A stretch of DNA of 64,000 nucleotides from Mesomycoplasma molare (GTDB taxonomy: Bacteria > Bacillota_I > Bacilli_A > Mycoplasmatales > Metamycoplasmataceae). The notes below the pieces were generated by a model. It was given only the letters and a program-made list of their open reading frames with translations. It was not told the origin of the DNA and did not search any database. Both the position numbers and the translations under genes were made by a program. Each line of letters opens with the position of its first letter. The first letter of the stretch is position 1. The DNA is taken from positions 744,001-808,000 of the forward strand of contig NZ_CP103423.1 of the NCBI RefSeq assembly GCF_024918955.1, read 5' to 3'. Shown piece after piece: positions 19,760 through 31,143 of the stretch.

Positions 19760-20822
19760 TTTTAATTTTTTCCGCTTGTTCTTCCGCTAATAAAGCTTCA
19801 ATTATAGGGTTAAGTTGCCCTACAATAACATTTTTTAATGAAGTTGAAAATCCAATTCTATGGTCTGTTATTCTATCTTGAGGATAATTATAGGTTCTAA
19901 TTTTTTCACTTCTTGCTCCAGAACCTGCTAATTTTCTAAAAGCGCCTTCTACTTCTTGTTTTTTTCTAATTTCTAATTCATATAATCTTGTTTTTAAAAT
20001 TTTCATTGCTAATTCTTTGTTTGCAATTTGACTTCTTCCATCTTGTGATGTAGCTATAACTCCAGTTGGTATATGGGTAATTCTAACAGCTGAATCTGTG
20101 GTATTAACTGATTGACCACCCGCACCTGAAGACCTAAATGTATCTACTCTTATATCGCTAGTGTTTATCTCAATTTCTACATCTTCATCTGCTTCAGGCA
20201 TAACAGTAACAGTAGCAGTAGATGTATGAACTCTTCCTTGTGTTTCGGTTTCTGGAATTCTTTGTACTCTATGTACTCCTGATTCAAACTTTAACTTAGA
20301 ATAAGCCTTTTCTCCACTTATTGAAAAAACAATTTGAGTAAATCCTCCGGAAGCAGCAAAAGTAGAATCTAAAACTTTCACATTCATGTCATTTGCATCA
20401 GCTCACTTAGAATACATTTTAAATAAATCACCTGCAAAAATATTTGCTTCGTCTCCTCCTGCTGCTCCTCTAATTTCCATTATGACATTTCTTTCATCAT
20501 TTTCATCTTTTGGTAATAAAAGAATAATTAATTCTTTTTCTAAAATAGGCATTTTTTCTTCAGCACTTGAAATTTCTGATTTTGCAAAATTTATAATTTC
20601 AGGATCTTTTTCTGAAAGTAAACTTTTAGCCTCCTTTAAGTTATTTTCTAACAATAAATATTTATCAAATGTCTCTACAATTGCTTTAATGGAAGAAATT
20701 TCTCTTGTTATTTGAGTATATTTTTTTATATCTTGCATTAATGTTTCGTCTAATAATTTATTATTTAATTCTTCATATTTTTCTTTTATAGAAAGTAAAG
20801 ATTTATACATTGAATTTTCCAT
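19746..20822 (-). CDS. prfA: Peptide chain release factor 1
   Basis: The 358-residue product has the GGQ motif in [17 protein letters not shown] and the RF1 core. RF1 reads UAA and UAG. Since mollicutes use UGA for Trp and lack RF2, this should be the only class I release factor, although absence of prfB cannot be shown from this window. It is followed by prmC with an overlap. Confidence 0.96.
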
Positions 20823-20877
20823 AGTTATTTTATTATATAAGAAAACTAAATTCTTTTGAAAATTTAAAAAAAATAAA

Positions 20878-20906
20878 TAAAAAAACTAACACTCTAAAGT
20901 GTCAGT
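20878..20906 (-). terminator. Terminator after the first DUF31 protease
   Basis: Stem CTGACACT / AGTGTTAG (20886-20905) followed on the minus strand by a T run; it ends the rsmE-to-protease operon. Confidence 0.75.
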
Positions 20907-20910
20907 AAAA

Positions 20911-23900
20911 TTATTTTGTTATTTTTTTAATAAATCATGGAATACTATATTCTAATGGTTTTTGAATATTTAGTTTTAACATTTGAGCAAATAATGATTT
21001 AGTATTTTCTAATAATAATGGATCTTCATTATCTTGATTTATTCCAAAGTAATTATTATTAATTGTGTCATAGTTTCAAGATTGTAAGAAAGTTAAAGGT
21101 GCACCGGAATTTATTGTTGATATATAACTTCCGCCATCACCAATTAACCCTGTACCTGAATTTCCTGCATTAAAGAAAGAAGGAGCATACCCTTGTTGTC
21201 TAAATAGTCCTACATTACCTGTTGAAGTACTTGCTCTGTTAATTATATAACCTGATTGTTTTCCGTATGGGAAACCATTTAAAGCAAAATTTTTAATATT
21301 AGGCCCTAATATAATAGATTCTTTAACTCCTGTATGGTCTAATTTGCTATTCCCAATAGTAAATCAATTTTCAAAAAATTGAACCATATCCATTTTACCT
21401 TGTTCTTTTGCTTTGGCTATTAAAACATTAGCATCTACTATAAATACAGTAACGTCAACAAAATTACCCGTTTTATTTTCTTCACCTTTTTTATTTAATT
21501 GTTGAACTCCTGATCAAACTACTCCAACATTTGCACCATCAAATCTATTTGAACCGGATCAATAAGAAAATCCAGGTTCAACATTATTATCAAAATTATC
21601 ACCTGATCTAACTATGTATTTTCCACCAACTGAAATTGGTAAGTTATTATCAAATTCAGTAAATTTAGAAACATGTTGAACATGATTATTTGTAATTATA
21701 TAAAATTTACCATCAGATGGATCATTGCTTACTTTTCCAAACATAGTAGCTGATCCAAAACCATAAGCTATTGCTCTAGATTTTACATCATTAACTAAAG
21801 GAATATTTTTTCATGATTTATGCATAAATTCATTATCTTGTTTATATCCATTGTGTAATTCAAAAGGAACATTTTGATTTGGATTATAACCTTTGTCTAA
21901 AATAACCTCTTCAGAAGTAAAGAATGTAATAGGTTGATTTTCTTGATTATAATCTAAGTTTTTGTAACTAAATAAATTAGTTTGTTGCATAAAATCTTCA
22001 TGCTCTATGTTGTTTGTATATTCTATTTTGATAGAAGCTCCTGCATTATTTATTAAAAATGCTTTATTTTTATCGAAAGTATCGAATTTTGATTCATCTC
22101 TAGTTTCCGCTAAAGTAATTACTTCTTTATAAGGATTTCCTATGAATAATTTATATTGTTTATCTTCTATTTCTACTGAAAAAATAATCCCTTTTTCAAC
22201 ATCATATTTTGCAGATATATTAAAGAAAAACCTTGGATGGTCTCCGCGTGTGCTAAATTTATTTATTTGTCTACTTTCTTGTCTTAATTTTAAAGCTTGA
22301 CCGCTTATTAATTGTTCAAAATCAAACTCAAAATTATATCCTCTATCTTCGTCAATTATATTTTTTAATCTAAAATCGTTTTGCACTAATGTATTAGCAT
22401 AAAGATGTAATCTAATTTTTCTTTCACGACTAGAATTAGTTAAAAATGTTTTTTCTATATATTTTTTATCTAATGTTCAACTTGCAATTTCAGTTTTTTC
22501 ATCGAATTGTCACATTAAATCTTTGTAATAAGGTTCTAATTCTCTTGTTCTTTTTATTTCAGAACTTGATTTGTATATTGTTTGTAATTGACTTCTTTCA
22601 AATGTTAAGTTTTCATTTTGATTTATAGAATTAGCAAAACCTGTTATTTTATATCAATTATTCCCTTTTAAAATTGCATTGTTATTTTTTGGATTAGTAT
22701 ATTTTAACCTAATATATGCAGAATTATTTTCTATATTTTTAACTTCTAGTATAGATATATTTTCTGAATTAATTGAAAAATTGTTATATGTAAATACTGA
22801 ATTTCTAAAGTTTACAAATCTTTTTAAATCACTCGAATTGTTTTCTACTTTAGATTTAAATTCATTTGCACTAATAGTACTAATTTCAGTATTTTTAATG
22901 TCTAGATCACTATATTTAATTGAATTTAAAATAATTTCGGGATATAAATTTTCTTTATAATCATTAGTTAAATTTACTAAAGTAATATCTTTATTATTAC
23001 TATATCTTTTAGTAGTATCTTGTTTATTTATAAAGCCTAATTTAAAAGTTATAGTACCTGGAGCATTATTTCTAACATCATAGAAATACATAAAGTAATT
23101 TTGTACAATTCTATTAGTGTCTGCGTCGTTTGATGGATCCGAAGGGCTTGATATACTTACATCTGAACTAAAGAATCCGGAAGAATTTTTGTTTTGATTT
23201 TGACTAACGTCTGCGTCGTCTGGATTTTTATTTACTCCACTACTTTCAATGCTTGTAAATCCAGAATTATTTGAATCACCAGTTTGATTTGTAACTTTTA
23301 GTTGTAAAAGAAAATTCAACATTTCTGGAGCATTTTGATCGATAATATCTTTTGGATCTAATACTCTAAATTTTAAATTATTTCCTTTAGCAATTACCCC
23401 GTCTACTTTTCTATGATCAAAGTTTGTACTGTTAATTTTATTTATAATTGATTTATCATTTTCGTCAATGTTAGAAGTATTAAAGTCTTCTTGTGTAAAT
23501 CATTGATTAGATGAATTTCTTGGCTTAATATCTCTATAACTTAATGGTTTAAAATAGTTAATTGTTTTTGTATGTTCTTCTATAAATTTATTAGAGTTAA
23601 CTCTAGGTAATGGTACTTCAACACCATTTTTTTTATATCAGAAGAAAATTTTTGCTTGTCCGCCATTTGTTGCTCCGCTATTGTGAACAACTTCTTTTAC
23701 TTCTTTGACAAAAATTTGATATTTTCCTATTTTAGGTAGAATATATGATTCATCAAAGGCTTTTATTGCATCTTTCGCATTATATAAACTATGTGTTCTA
23801 CCTTTTTCTTTAAATTTTAAATTACTAAAAATCTTTTTAGCAGAGGACACTTCTTTTTTATTTATCGTTTCTTTTTCGGTTATAAATTTTAATATTTCTT

Positions 23901-26301
23901 GTTCATCTTTTAAGTCTTGTTCGCTTGCAGAAGTTTTTGAAGTGTTTAAATAATATTTAAGTTCTGCTGTTTCATTTCCTTTAGAAATTCTAAATTTAAA
24001 TATAGAATAGTGTTCTGCTGAAATACTATATCTATCTACATCACTAAAATTAATGTTTTCTACTGTGACACCGTCTTCTTTTTCAATATTAAAAAGAACA
24101 TTATCTGCAAATATTTTGCTAAATACTCTATCTATTTCTTCTTTTGTCATTTCTCCGGATTTTGAAGATCCAGAAAGTTTATCTAAAGCTGTTTTTAATG
24201 TCTTTCCTTTTAAGTCATCAAAAGTTTTTTGAATTGGTTCAAAAACGTCTTTTTTAAATCAATGATTAAAAAGTACTCTTTGAATTAGGTTATTACTATA
24301 TTCTCGGAAATCCTCGTTGTTTGTAAAATCATAATAAGTATCTGGATCTGCATAAAATTTTGAATTTAATCAAATATCCTTTGGAGTTATAGTAACTTTT
24401 TTTAATAATTCAGATTTAAAATTTATTACATTTTCTGTTGAAAGGTTAAGTTCTTTAATTTTATCTTTTTCATGAAAAATACCCATTTTAAAAGTTATTT
24501 TTTTATTTTCATCGTAAGAAAAACTATTTTCTATTAAACGGTATGTAAAGAAATTATTTATAACTCTTTTTTTATTTTTGAATAATTGTTCTTGTTTTTC
24601 GAAATTGTTCTCAATATCAGACTTATACATAGTTTCTAGTTCATCATAAGAAAAATCAAACGCTTCATCTAAGTTGTTGAAATTTATAGAATTAATAATT
24701 TCTTGAACATTATTATTAAATGATAATGTTTTTACAACATCTACAACTTTAGATTTATCAATATTACTTTGCGCTTTATAAACAACACTTAATTCATTAA
24801 AGTTTTCTGTATTTAAATGCAGTTCTTTAATTTTTAATGAAACATCTGTAATTTTATTATTAGAAAGTAATATATCTTTATTTTCTTCGTTAATTGAAGC
24901 ACTAAATAAAGTTTCATTTAAGCCGTATTTGGCTAAATTAGGATTTAATTCTACTCTTAAATTAGATTCCACCATCGCTCTAAATTCATCCATTTCAGCA
25001 CTGCTTAAATCACCATTTAATTCTTGTCTTAAATTTCTTAATTCTAAAATCTTTTCGTTAATTTCGTCTTTTTTATTTAAGTTAGATAAAAAATTATTAT
25101 CTAATTTTAGATGATTATTGCTTATGAAATTTAATAATTCTGATAATAAATTATCAAATTCTGTTTTATTAGAAGCATTTAAATATTTTTCTGTTTGTTT
25201 TGTATTTTCAGAAATGCTAATTTCTTCTATTAATAACTCTGTTATTTGATTGTATTGTGAAGCTAATTTCTCGATTTCAGAAATTTCTAAAGCTATTATC
25301 GATGCATCAATATCTTCATTGTATTTTTGTTTGTGTAAATCTGTTAAAAAATTAAAATTAGCAACTTTTTCTTTAGTGCTTAACTTGAGTGCTTTTAACT
25401 CTGGATCATTTTCAGATTTCGATGTTATATAAGCTTTAATGTCATTGTAAGTTTTTTCTAGATTTTCTTTTAATTCTGGGCTAATTATTGAAGAATTTAA
25501 TTTATCATTTTCTATATATTTTAAATATTCATTTTTTAATTCTTGATATTTGGCATCATCTTGATATTTTGAATCATAAGATTTTATAATTTCATTATTT
25601 CTCTTTATAATAGAAGCGATATTTTCAAATAATTCTGCAGAATTTTGGAAATCCTTGTTTTTAACTAAATCATTTTTGGCATTGTTTAAAACGCTTTGAA
25701 AGAAAGTTTCAGTAAATAAATTAGTGTTTTTTGCATCAATTATTCTATTGAAATAATCTTCATTATTTTTAACTGTTTCTAAATATTTTTTAATCTCTTT
25801 TTCTTGTTCTTCGATTTTTATAAAATCTTTATTTATTACAATGTCTAAATTTAAATTTTCAACATTTAATTCTTTTATTTCTTTATCAAATTCGTTTAAT
25901 AAATTTTGAAAACTATATGTTAATGCATCGTCTAAAATAGATTTAAATTCAGAATTAATCTTTGTTTCATTTAACTTTTTGTAATTTTCATTTCAAGAAG
26001 TTAAATTAACTAACATTGTCCTAAATTTATTAACAAATTCCAATTCGAAATATTTAAGATTATTTTCAGCTTTTGATGATTCTTGTAAATTTAAAATTGT
26101 TTCTTTTAATTTTTCTGTTCAAAATATTGTTTTAGAATTTAGTAATTCATTATAGATCATTTTACTTTTTTTGAGTTCATCAATTTTATCATTTGAATTA
26201 TTTGAAGATAAAACTGATGCTGTTATACCGGCAGCTGTACCACTAACTAAAAGCAATAATAAGGCAGATGTAGTTATTATTATTTTTTTCTTCTTATTCA
26301 T
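20911..26301 (-). CDS. Very large membrane-anchored DUF31 serine protease-like protein (MIP-type), 1
   Basis: The uninterrupted frame (UGA as Trp) gives 1796 residues. A signal anchor lies at about residues 7-31 without a lipobox Cys. A helical, probably coiled-coil region of about 400 residues follows, then several beta-rich modules. A C-terminal trypsin-like DUF31 domain has His1540 in TNNHV, a likely Asp in FVDVTVF and Ser1715 in AGNSGTG. The nearest described group is the mycoplasma Ig-specific serine endopeptidase MIP, which cleaves antibody bound by MIB. This protein is much longer than I expect for MIP, and no MIB-like gene is adjacent. Its ATG overlaps the gatB stop by 8 nt (ATGAATAA), so it is coupled to the gat operon. 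Confidence 0.75.
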
Positions 26302-27718
26302 TTTTTCCTTTTATTTTGTTTTCTATATATTCTAAGGTCATCTTGTTAGCTTTTTGAGGATTAGCTTGTCCTTTAGTTTCTTTCATAATTTGTCCTAAAA
26401 GGAATTTCATTACTCTTTCAGGTCTATTTATATATTCATTTAATAGTTCTGGATTGTTTAATATATGCTTATCAATAATTTCATAAATTAAAGAATCATT
26501 ATCAATTTGAATAATATTATATTTTTTAATTAATTCTTCTATTGATAAATTTTCATTTTCTTTATAACTTACAAGTTCTTTACTTTGTTTAGAGGAAATT
26601 TTCCCTTCTTGTTCTAAAAGTAAAATATTTTCAATGTCATTTATTTGAATATTTAATTTTTCTATTCCTTTTTCTTTTATATAAGGAACTATTTCTGAAA
26701 AGAAAAATTTTGAAACTTTTTCTTTATCTGGAAAAGTGATTTTTGAAAAAAATAATAATCAATCTATGTTATTTAACAGCTGTTCAATGTAATTTTCTTT
26801 TATTTTTCAAGATTTTAATTCTTCTTCTCATTCTCAATGTAATTTTGGAAGTTGAATATTTTCAATGAAATCTTTTTCTAATTTAATTACAGGAATATTA
26901 GGTTCTGGAAAATATCTATAATCAATTGCTCCAGTTTTTTCTCTCATAACTATGTTTTGTTGTAAATTATCGTCAAATCTCTTAGTTTGTTGTAATATTT
27001 TTTCTCCGTTATCTAACTTTTGTTCTTGCTCTTTAATTTCTAATTCGATTGCTTTTTTAATATTTGATAAAGAGTTAATATTTTTAATTTCGACCTTTGT
27101 TCCAAAAGGTTTTCCTTTTTCATTCAATGAGATGTTAATATCAGCCCTTAAAGAACCTTCTTCTAATTTTGCATCTGATATATTTAAATATTTTGAAATT
27201 TTTGCAATATTTTCAACATACTTTGCAGCTTGTTCTCCACTGCTAATTACAGGGTTAGAAACTATTTCAATTAAAGGGACTCCTGCTCTGTTGTAGTCTA
27301 AAAAAGTTCCATCAGTAGTATGAATTTGTTTTGCTGTATCTTCTTCTAAATGAATTCTTTCAATAGAAATTTCAGAATCATTATCATTAATTTTGAAACT
27401 AATTTTTCCGTTTTTTCCAATTGGTCTAAATTGTTGTGTTATTTGAAATCCTTTGGGTAGATCTGGATAAAAGTAATTTTTTCTATCAAAATGAATTTCA
27501 TTATCAATTTCCATTTTTAATGCTTTTGCCAACTTAATTGCTTTTATTATTGATTCTTTATTAACTAAAGGCAATGTTCCGGGATAAGCTAAATCAATTA
27601 AATCTATATTTGTATTAGGTGATGAATGGAATGAATTTTTTGCAGGAGAAAACATTTTTGTTTGAGTATTTAGTTCTAAATGAATTTCAATTCCAATAAC
27701 TACATTATATTTACTCAT
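26294..27718 (-). CDS. gatB: Asp-tRNA(Asn)/Glu-tRNA(Gln) amidotransferase subunit B
   Basis: The 474-residue product starts YNVVIGIEIHLELNTQTKMF, the GatB hallmark. The body shows YPDLPKGFQITQ and LEEDTAKQIH, the kinase-like cradle, followed by a helical and YqeY-like tail. GatB phosphorylates and docks the misacylated tRNA. It overlaps gatA upstream and the DUF31 gene downstream by 8 nt each. Confidence 0.96.
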
Positions 27719-29036
27719 TTTCCACCTCTTTTATTTCTTTTTCTAATCATAATGCATATGAAAGTAAATTTTCATCATTATCAATTTTAGAATCTATAGC
27801 TATATTGAAAGGTAAGTTATTTTTTTTATCTTCACCTAATTTTAAAGTTAAAGAAGGACTTCCTGTTAAATTAGAAGAAGTTAAAATATAATCCATATAG
27901 TCATATTTTTCTTTTGAACCAAATAATGGAGCAATACTTGGTGAAGCTGGATAAATAAGAGCATCATATTCACTATAAATTTTGTCAAAATAATTTTTAA
28001 TTAATCTTCTTATTTTTTGCGCTTTTAAAAATAATTCTTCTTGGTTATCTTTTTCTAAAAAGTATGAACCTAAAATTAGTCTTCTTTGAACCATTTTTCC
28101 AAAACCTTTAGATCTAACTTGAGTCATTATTTCACTTCAATCAGAACCACCTTTTCTTTTAGCAAATGCTATACCATTTAAATTAGACAAATTTGATGAA
28201 GCTTCTGAATAAGAAATAATATCATATACAGGTTTTATAGCTTTAAATAAATGAACATCTGGTTTAATTGATTTTAATTTAGTTTTTTCTTTTAATTTTT
28301 CTACAAGAAGATAATAAGATTTATATACGTCTTCACTTAATAATTTCTTATCAATGTCTAAATAAGCTAATTTAAGTGGTTTTTTTGAAGTGAGGTCGTT
28401 TTTAATTTTTAAATCTTTAGAAGTAAGGTCGTTTTCATCTTTTCCATATAGTACCTTAGAAACTTCTATAATATCATTTACGTTATGAGAAAATCAAGCC
28501 ACTGTATCTAAAGAAGAAGCATAAGCAAACATTCCAAATCTAGACACTGCGCCATAACTAGGTTTAAAACCAACCTTTCCTATAAATGAAGCAGGTAATC
28601 TAACTGAATCTCCTGTATCTGAAGCCAAAGCAAAAGAAATATTTTCTGTTAAAGTAGCTGCTGAACCAGATGAAGATCCCCCTACTTTTCTTTTTGAATC
28701 TAAAGGATTAGTAATATTCCCTCAATATGAATATATTCCTTCTCCACCTAATGCTAATTCATCGTTATGAACCTTCGCAACAGGAATAGCTCCGTTTTCT
28801 ATAAGTTTTTTTACTACTGTAGCATCATAAGATGGATAGAAATCTTCTAGTAAAAGTGAAGAAGCTTGCGTTTTAGCATTTTTGGTTGCAAAAACATCTT
28901 TTATTGTAAAAACTGTATCACTTAAAATACCGCTATTTTGATTTATTTTTTTATCAAATAAAAAAGAAACAGAATTATTTGTATTATTACTTAATTCTTT
29001 AAAAGCTGATTCAAAATTTCCTTTATTTTTAATCAT
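27711..29036 (-). CDS. gatA: Asp-tRNA(Asn)/Glu-tRNA(Gln) amidotransferase subunit A
   Basis: The 441-residue amidase subunit supplies ammonia from glutamine for transamidation. The Ser-cisSer-Lys triad is visible: KVHNDE supplies the Lys region, GGSSSGSAA the cis-Ser and [13 protein letters not shown] the nucleophile Ser. The GDS there, in place of the usual GGS, is a small deviation. It overlaps gatC by 8 nt upstream and gatB downstream. Several TGA codons are read as Trp. Confidence 0.95.
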
Positions 29037-29322
29037 TTATTACCCTTTCAATTACGACATAATCTTCATTTTTATTTGATGCATTTTTAAGTAAAATTTC
29101 TTTATTATTACTATTTTCTTTTTCTAAATCTTCTCTTGTTAAAGAAAAAGGTTGAACTTCTGTTAATCTTGTTAGTGGTTCAATATTAGTTACATCAATT
29201 TGTTTAAATTCTTCTAACATTTTATTTATTTCTTCAAATTCTTTTTCTAATGATTCTATTACTTCTTCAGTTGGAATTAATTTTAATATTTTGGCTAATT
29301 CAATTATTTTTTCTCTCTTCAT
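29029..29322 (-). CDS. gatC: Asp-tRNA(Asn)/Glu-tRNA(Gln) amidotransferase subunit C
   Basis: The 97-residue helical protein wraps around GatA to stabilise the complex. The pattern ELAKILKLIPTEEVIESLEKEFEEIN followed by NIEPLTRL matches GatC. A strong Shine-Dalgarno (AGGAGATA) precedes the ATG. It overlaps gatA by 8 nt and follows the pseudouridine synthase gene by 9 nt. Confidence 0.9.
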   Translation of the reverse strand: MKREKIIELAKILKLIPTEEVIESLEKEFEEINKMLEEFKQIDVTNIEPLTRLTEVQPFSLTREDLEKENSNNKEILLKNASNKNEDYVVIERVIND

Positions 29323-29331
29323 TGCTATCTC

Positions 29332-30186
29332 CTATCATTTTGGAAAACAAATAAATTCTTTATTATTTAAATAATCTAATTCATCTGTTAAGTTATTAAA
29401 CTTTATTCTATAAGAATGTAAAAATAGTCTAAAATCTTTTTTTCCTCCGTATTTTTTATCGCCATAGATTGGAAAACCCATTTTTGATAATGTAACTCTA
29501 ATTTGATGTTTTTTACCCGTTATTAATTTAGCTAATTTTTTGTTATTTTCCATGAAAAACTCAGTTATAGCTAAGTCTTTAGATTTTTCTACTACCTTCA
29601 TTTTTCTCTTTTTATCATCTTTTTCTAGATAAAAAGAAGTTTTTGTTTTTTCATTTATTATTATGTCTGATTTAAAAATATAAATTTTTTCAAAAAAACT
29701 TTGTTTCTCTTTAAGCTGAACTAAAGAATTATAATTTTTTGCATAAACAACAATTCCTGAAGTGTTCTTATCAATTCTCCCTATATGCGAAGGTATAAAG
29801 GAATCTATTTGCTTAAATTTTAAATATTTTAATACTTGGAAATCTAAACTATTTTCTTCACTATGAATTGCTGTTTTTTCATCCTTATTTATAATTAGAA
29901 TATTTTTATCTTCATATATAATTTCGAAATTTCTTATTATGTTGCTATAAGAGTTTTCATTTATAAAACTAGAATTCATTAGTTGATTATCAATTCCATA
30001 AATTTCGATCAGATCATTTTCTTTTATTTTGTATTTTTTATCATTTGTTCTTTTACCATTAATTTTTACATCTTTTAATCTAAATAATTTTTCAATTTTT
30101 GATAAAGGAACGTTATTGAGATATTTTATTAAAAATTTAAACAAAGTTCTTCCCTGATCATTAAATGTAGCTTTAATTTTTTTCAT
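29332..30186 (-). CDS. RluA/RluD-family pseudouridine synthase
   Basis: About 284 residues: an N-terminal S4-like RNA-binding domain (about 10-65) and a catalytic domain with HIGRIDKNTSG, where Asp is the catalytic residue (usual form HRLDxxTSG). The likely target is uridine in 23S rRNA or tRNA. I chose ATG 30186 (product starts MKKIKATF); an upstream TTG at 30192 is also in frame but has no ribosome-binding site. The frame ends PKW with one TGA (Trp) before TAG. Confidence 0.88.
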
Positions 30187-30205
30187 ATTCAAATTTTACT
30201 TTATT

Positions 30206-30880
30206 TTATATATTTTCTTTAATTCTAGATAAAATTAAAAGTGGTGCAGTTTCTGCTCTTAATATTCTTTTACCTAAGCTTATTGGTTCAAAATTATGTT
30301 CTTTAGCTTCTTTTATTTCATTATTGCTAAAACCACCTTCTGGTCCTATTAAAAATATAGAGTCTTGTGGAAAAAAGTACTGATAATTTGTTGCTTTTTC
30401 TTTTTCATGAGCAATAAATTTATTCTTAACTTTTAAATTTAATATTTCCTTAAATTTGACAGGATTATGAACTTTCATTATTTTATTTCTAAATGATTGT
30501 AGGGTTGAATTTTTTGCTATTTCATTTCAACGTTCTACTTTTTTTTGAATATCATTTCCTAATTTTTGTTCAACATTTTCTGTATAAATCGGATATAAAT
30601 CTGTAGCTCCTAATTCTGTGGCTTTTTGAATTAATCATTCAAATCTTTTTGTATTTATAATTGCGCTAGCTATTATTACAGGATTTTCATATTCATGATT
30701 TTCTTTTAATTCAGATTCTATAATTGCAACATTATCCTTAAAATGACAAATGTAAAACTTTTCTTCAAATAAACATATTATTTTTTCATTTTTAATTCTA
30801 GCTACTTTTAAATGTAAAAGTGTTTCTTTTGAAAAAGTAAAAATATTACCTTCTTTTTTTATAGCAAAAAAACGCATCAT
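30206..30880 (-). CDS. rsmE: 16S rRNA (uracil(1498)-N3)-methyltransferase RsmE
   Basis: The 224-residue SPOUT-class enzyme has GPEGGFSNNEIKEA and LGKRILRAETAP, the knot motifs that bind SAM. The ATG at 30880 with Shine-Dalgarno AAGGTGAT is preferred. A longer frame up to 30955 would run into the tRNA-Thr gene. It is first in a six-gene operon that ends with a DUF31 protease, with a promoter (TATACT, 30908-30903) shared back-to-back with the tRNA. Confidence 0.9.
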
Positions 30881-30902
30881 ATTTATCACCTTCATTTTTT
30901 TT

Positions 30903-30910
30903 AGTATAAT
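30903..30910. promoter_or_regulatory. Overlapping divergent -10 boxes for rsmE and tRNA-Thr
   Basis: On the plus strand TATAAT (30905-30910) fits tRNA-Thr starting at 30923. On the minus strand TATACT (30908-30903) fits rsmE, whose Shine-Dalgarno starts near 30893. The two boxes share four bases, so they cannot be occupied together. Confidence 0.5.
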
Positions 30911-30922
30911 ATTATTTAGAAT

Positions 30923-30998
30923 GCCATCATAGCTCAGTAGGTAGAGCACATCCATGGTAAGGATGGGGTCGCAGGTTCGATTCCTGTTGTTGGCACCA
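30923..30998 (+). tRNA. tRNA-Thr (GGT)
   Basis: A 76-nt cloverleaf with anticodon arm CATCC-ATGGTAA-GGATG (anticodon GGT), T-arm GCAGG-TTCGATT-CCTGT, and encoded CCA. The acceptor arm GCCATCA / TGTTGGC has one T-T mismatch. A terminator hairpin follows at 31018-31046. Confidence 0.9.
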
Positions 30999-31017
30999 TA
31001 TCACAAATGACCTATTT

Positions 31018-31046
31018 AAATAAGCAAATGTGCTTATTTTTTATTT
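31018..31046 (+). terminator. Terminator of tRNA-Thr
   Basis: Stem AAATAAGCA / TGCTTATTT with a 4-nt loop, followed by a T-rich stretch. Confidence 0.75.
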
Positions 31047-31072
31047 ACTTTTAAATTAGTAATTTTGAAATA

Positions 31073-31113
31073 AAAATCAAGTGTTTTATTTCTAAACTTT
31101 ACACTTGATTTTA
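31073..31113 (-). terminator. Terminator of gyrB
   Basis: Arms AAAATCAAGTGT and ACACTTGATTTT with a 16-nt loop, followed by T-rich sequence on the minus strand, about 30 bases after the gyrB stop codon. Confidence 0.7.
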
Positions 31114-31143
31114 AATTTTATAATTTCAAATATTACTTTTTTC

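Noticed and set aside
30187-30192. TTG start for the pseudouridine synthase
   Set aside because: No ribosome-binding site; ATG two codons later gives the normal start.
30881-30955. Longer N-terminus for rsmE
   Set aside because: It would read into the tRNA-Thr gene; ATG 30880 has a good Shine-Dalgarno sequence and a normal RsmE start.
31073-31113. IS remnant suggested by AATCAAGTG / CACTTGAT
   Set aside because: Only about nine bases resemble the IS end; the inverted repeat is better explained as the gyrB terminator.
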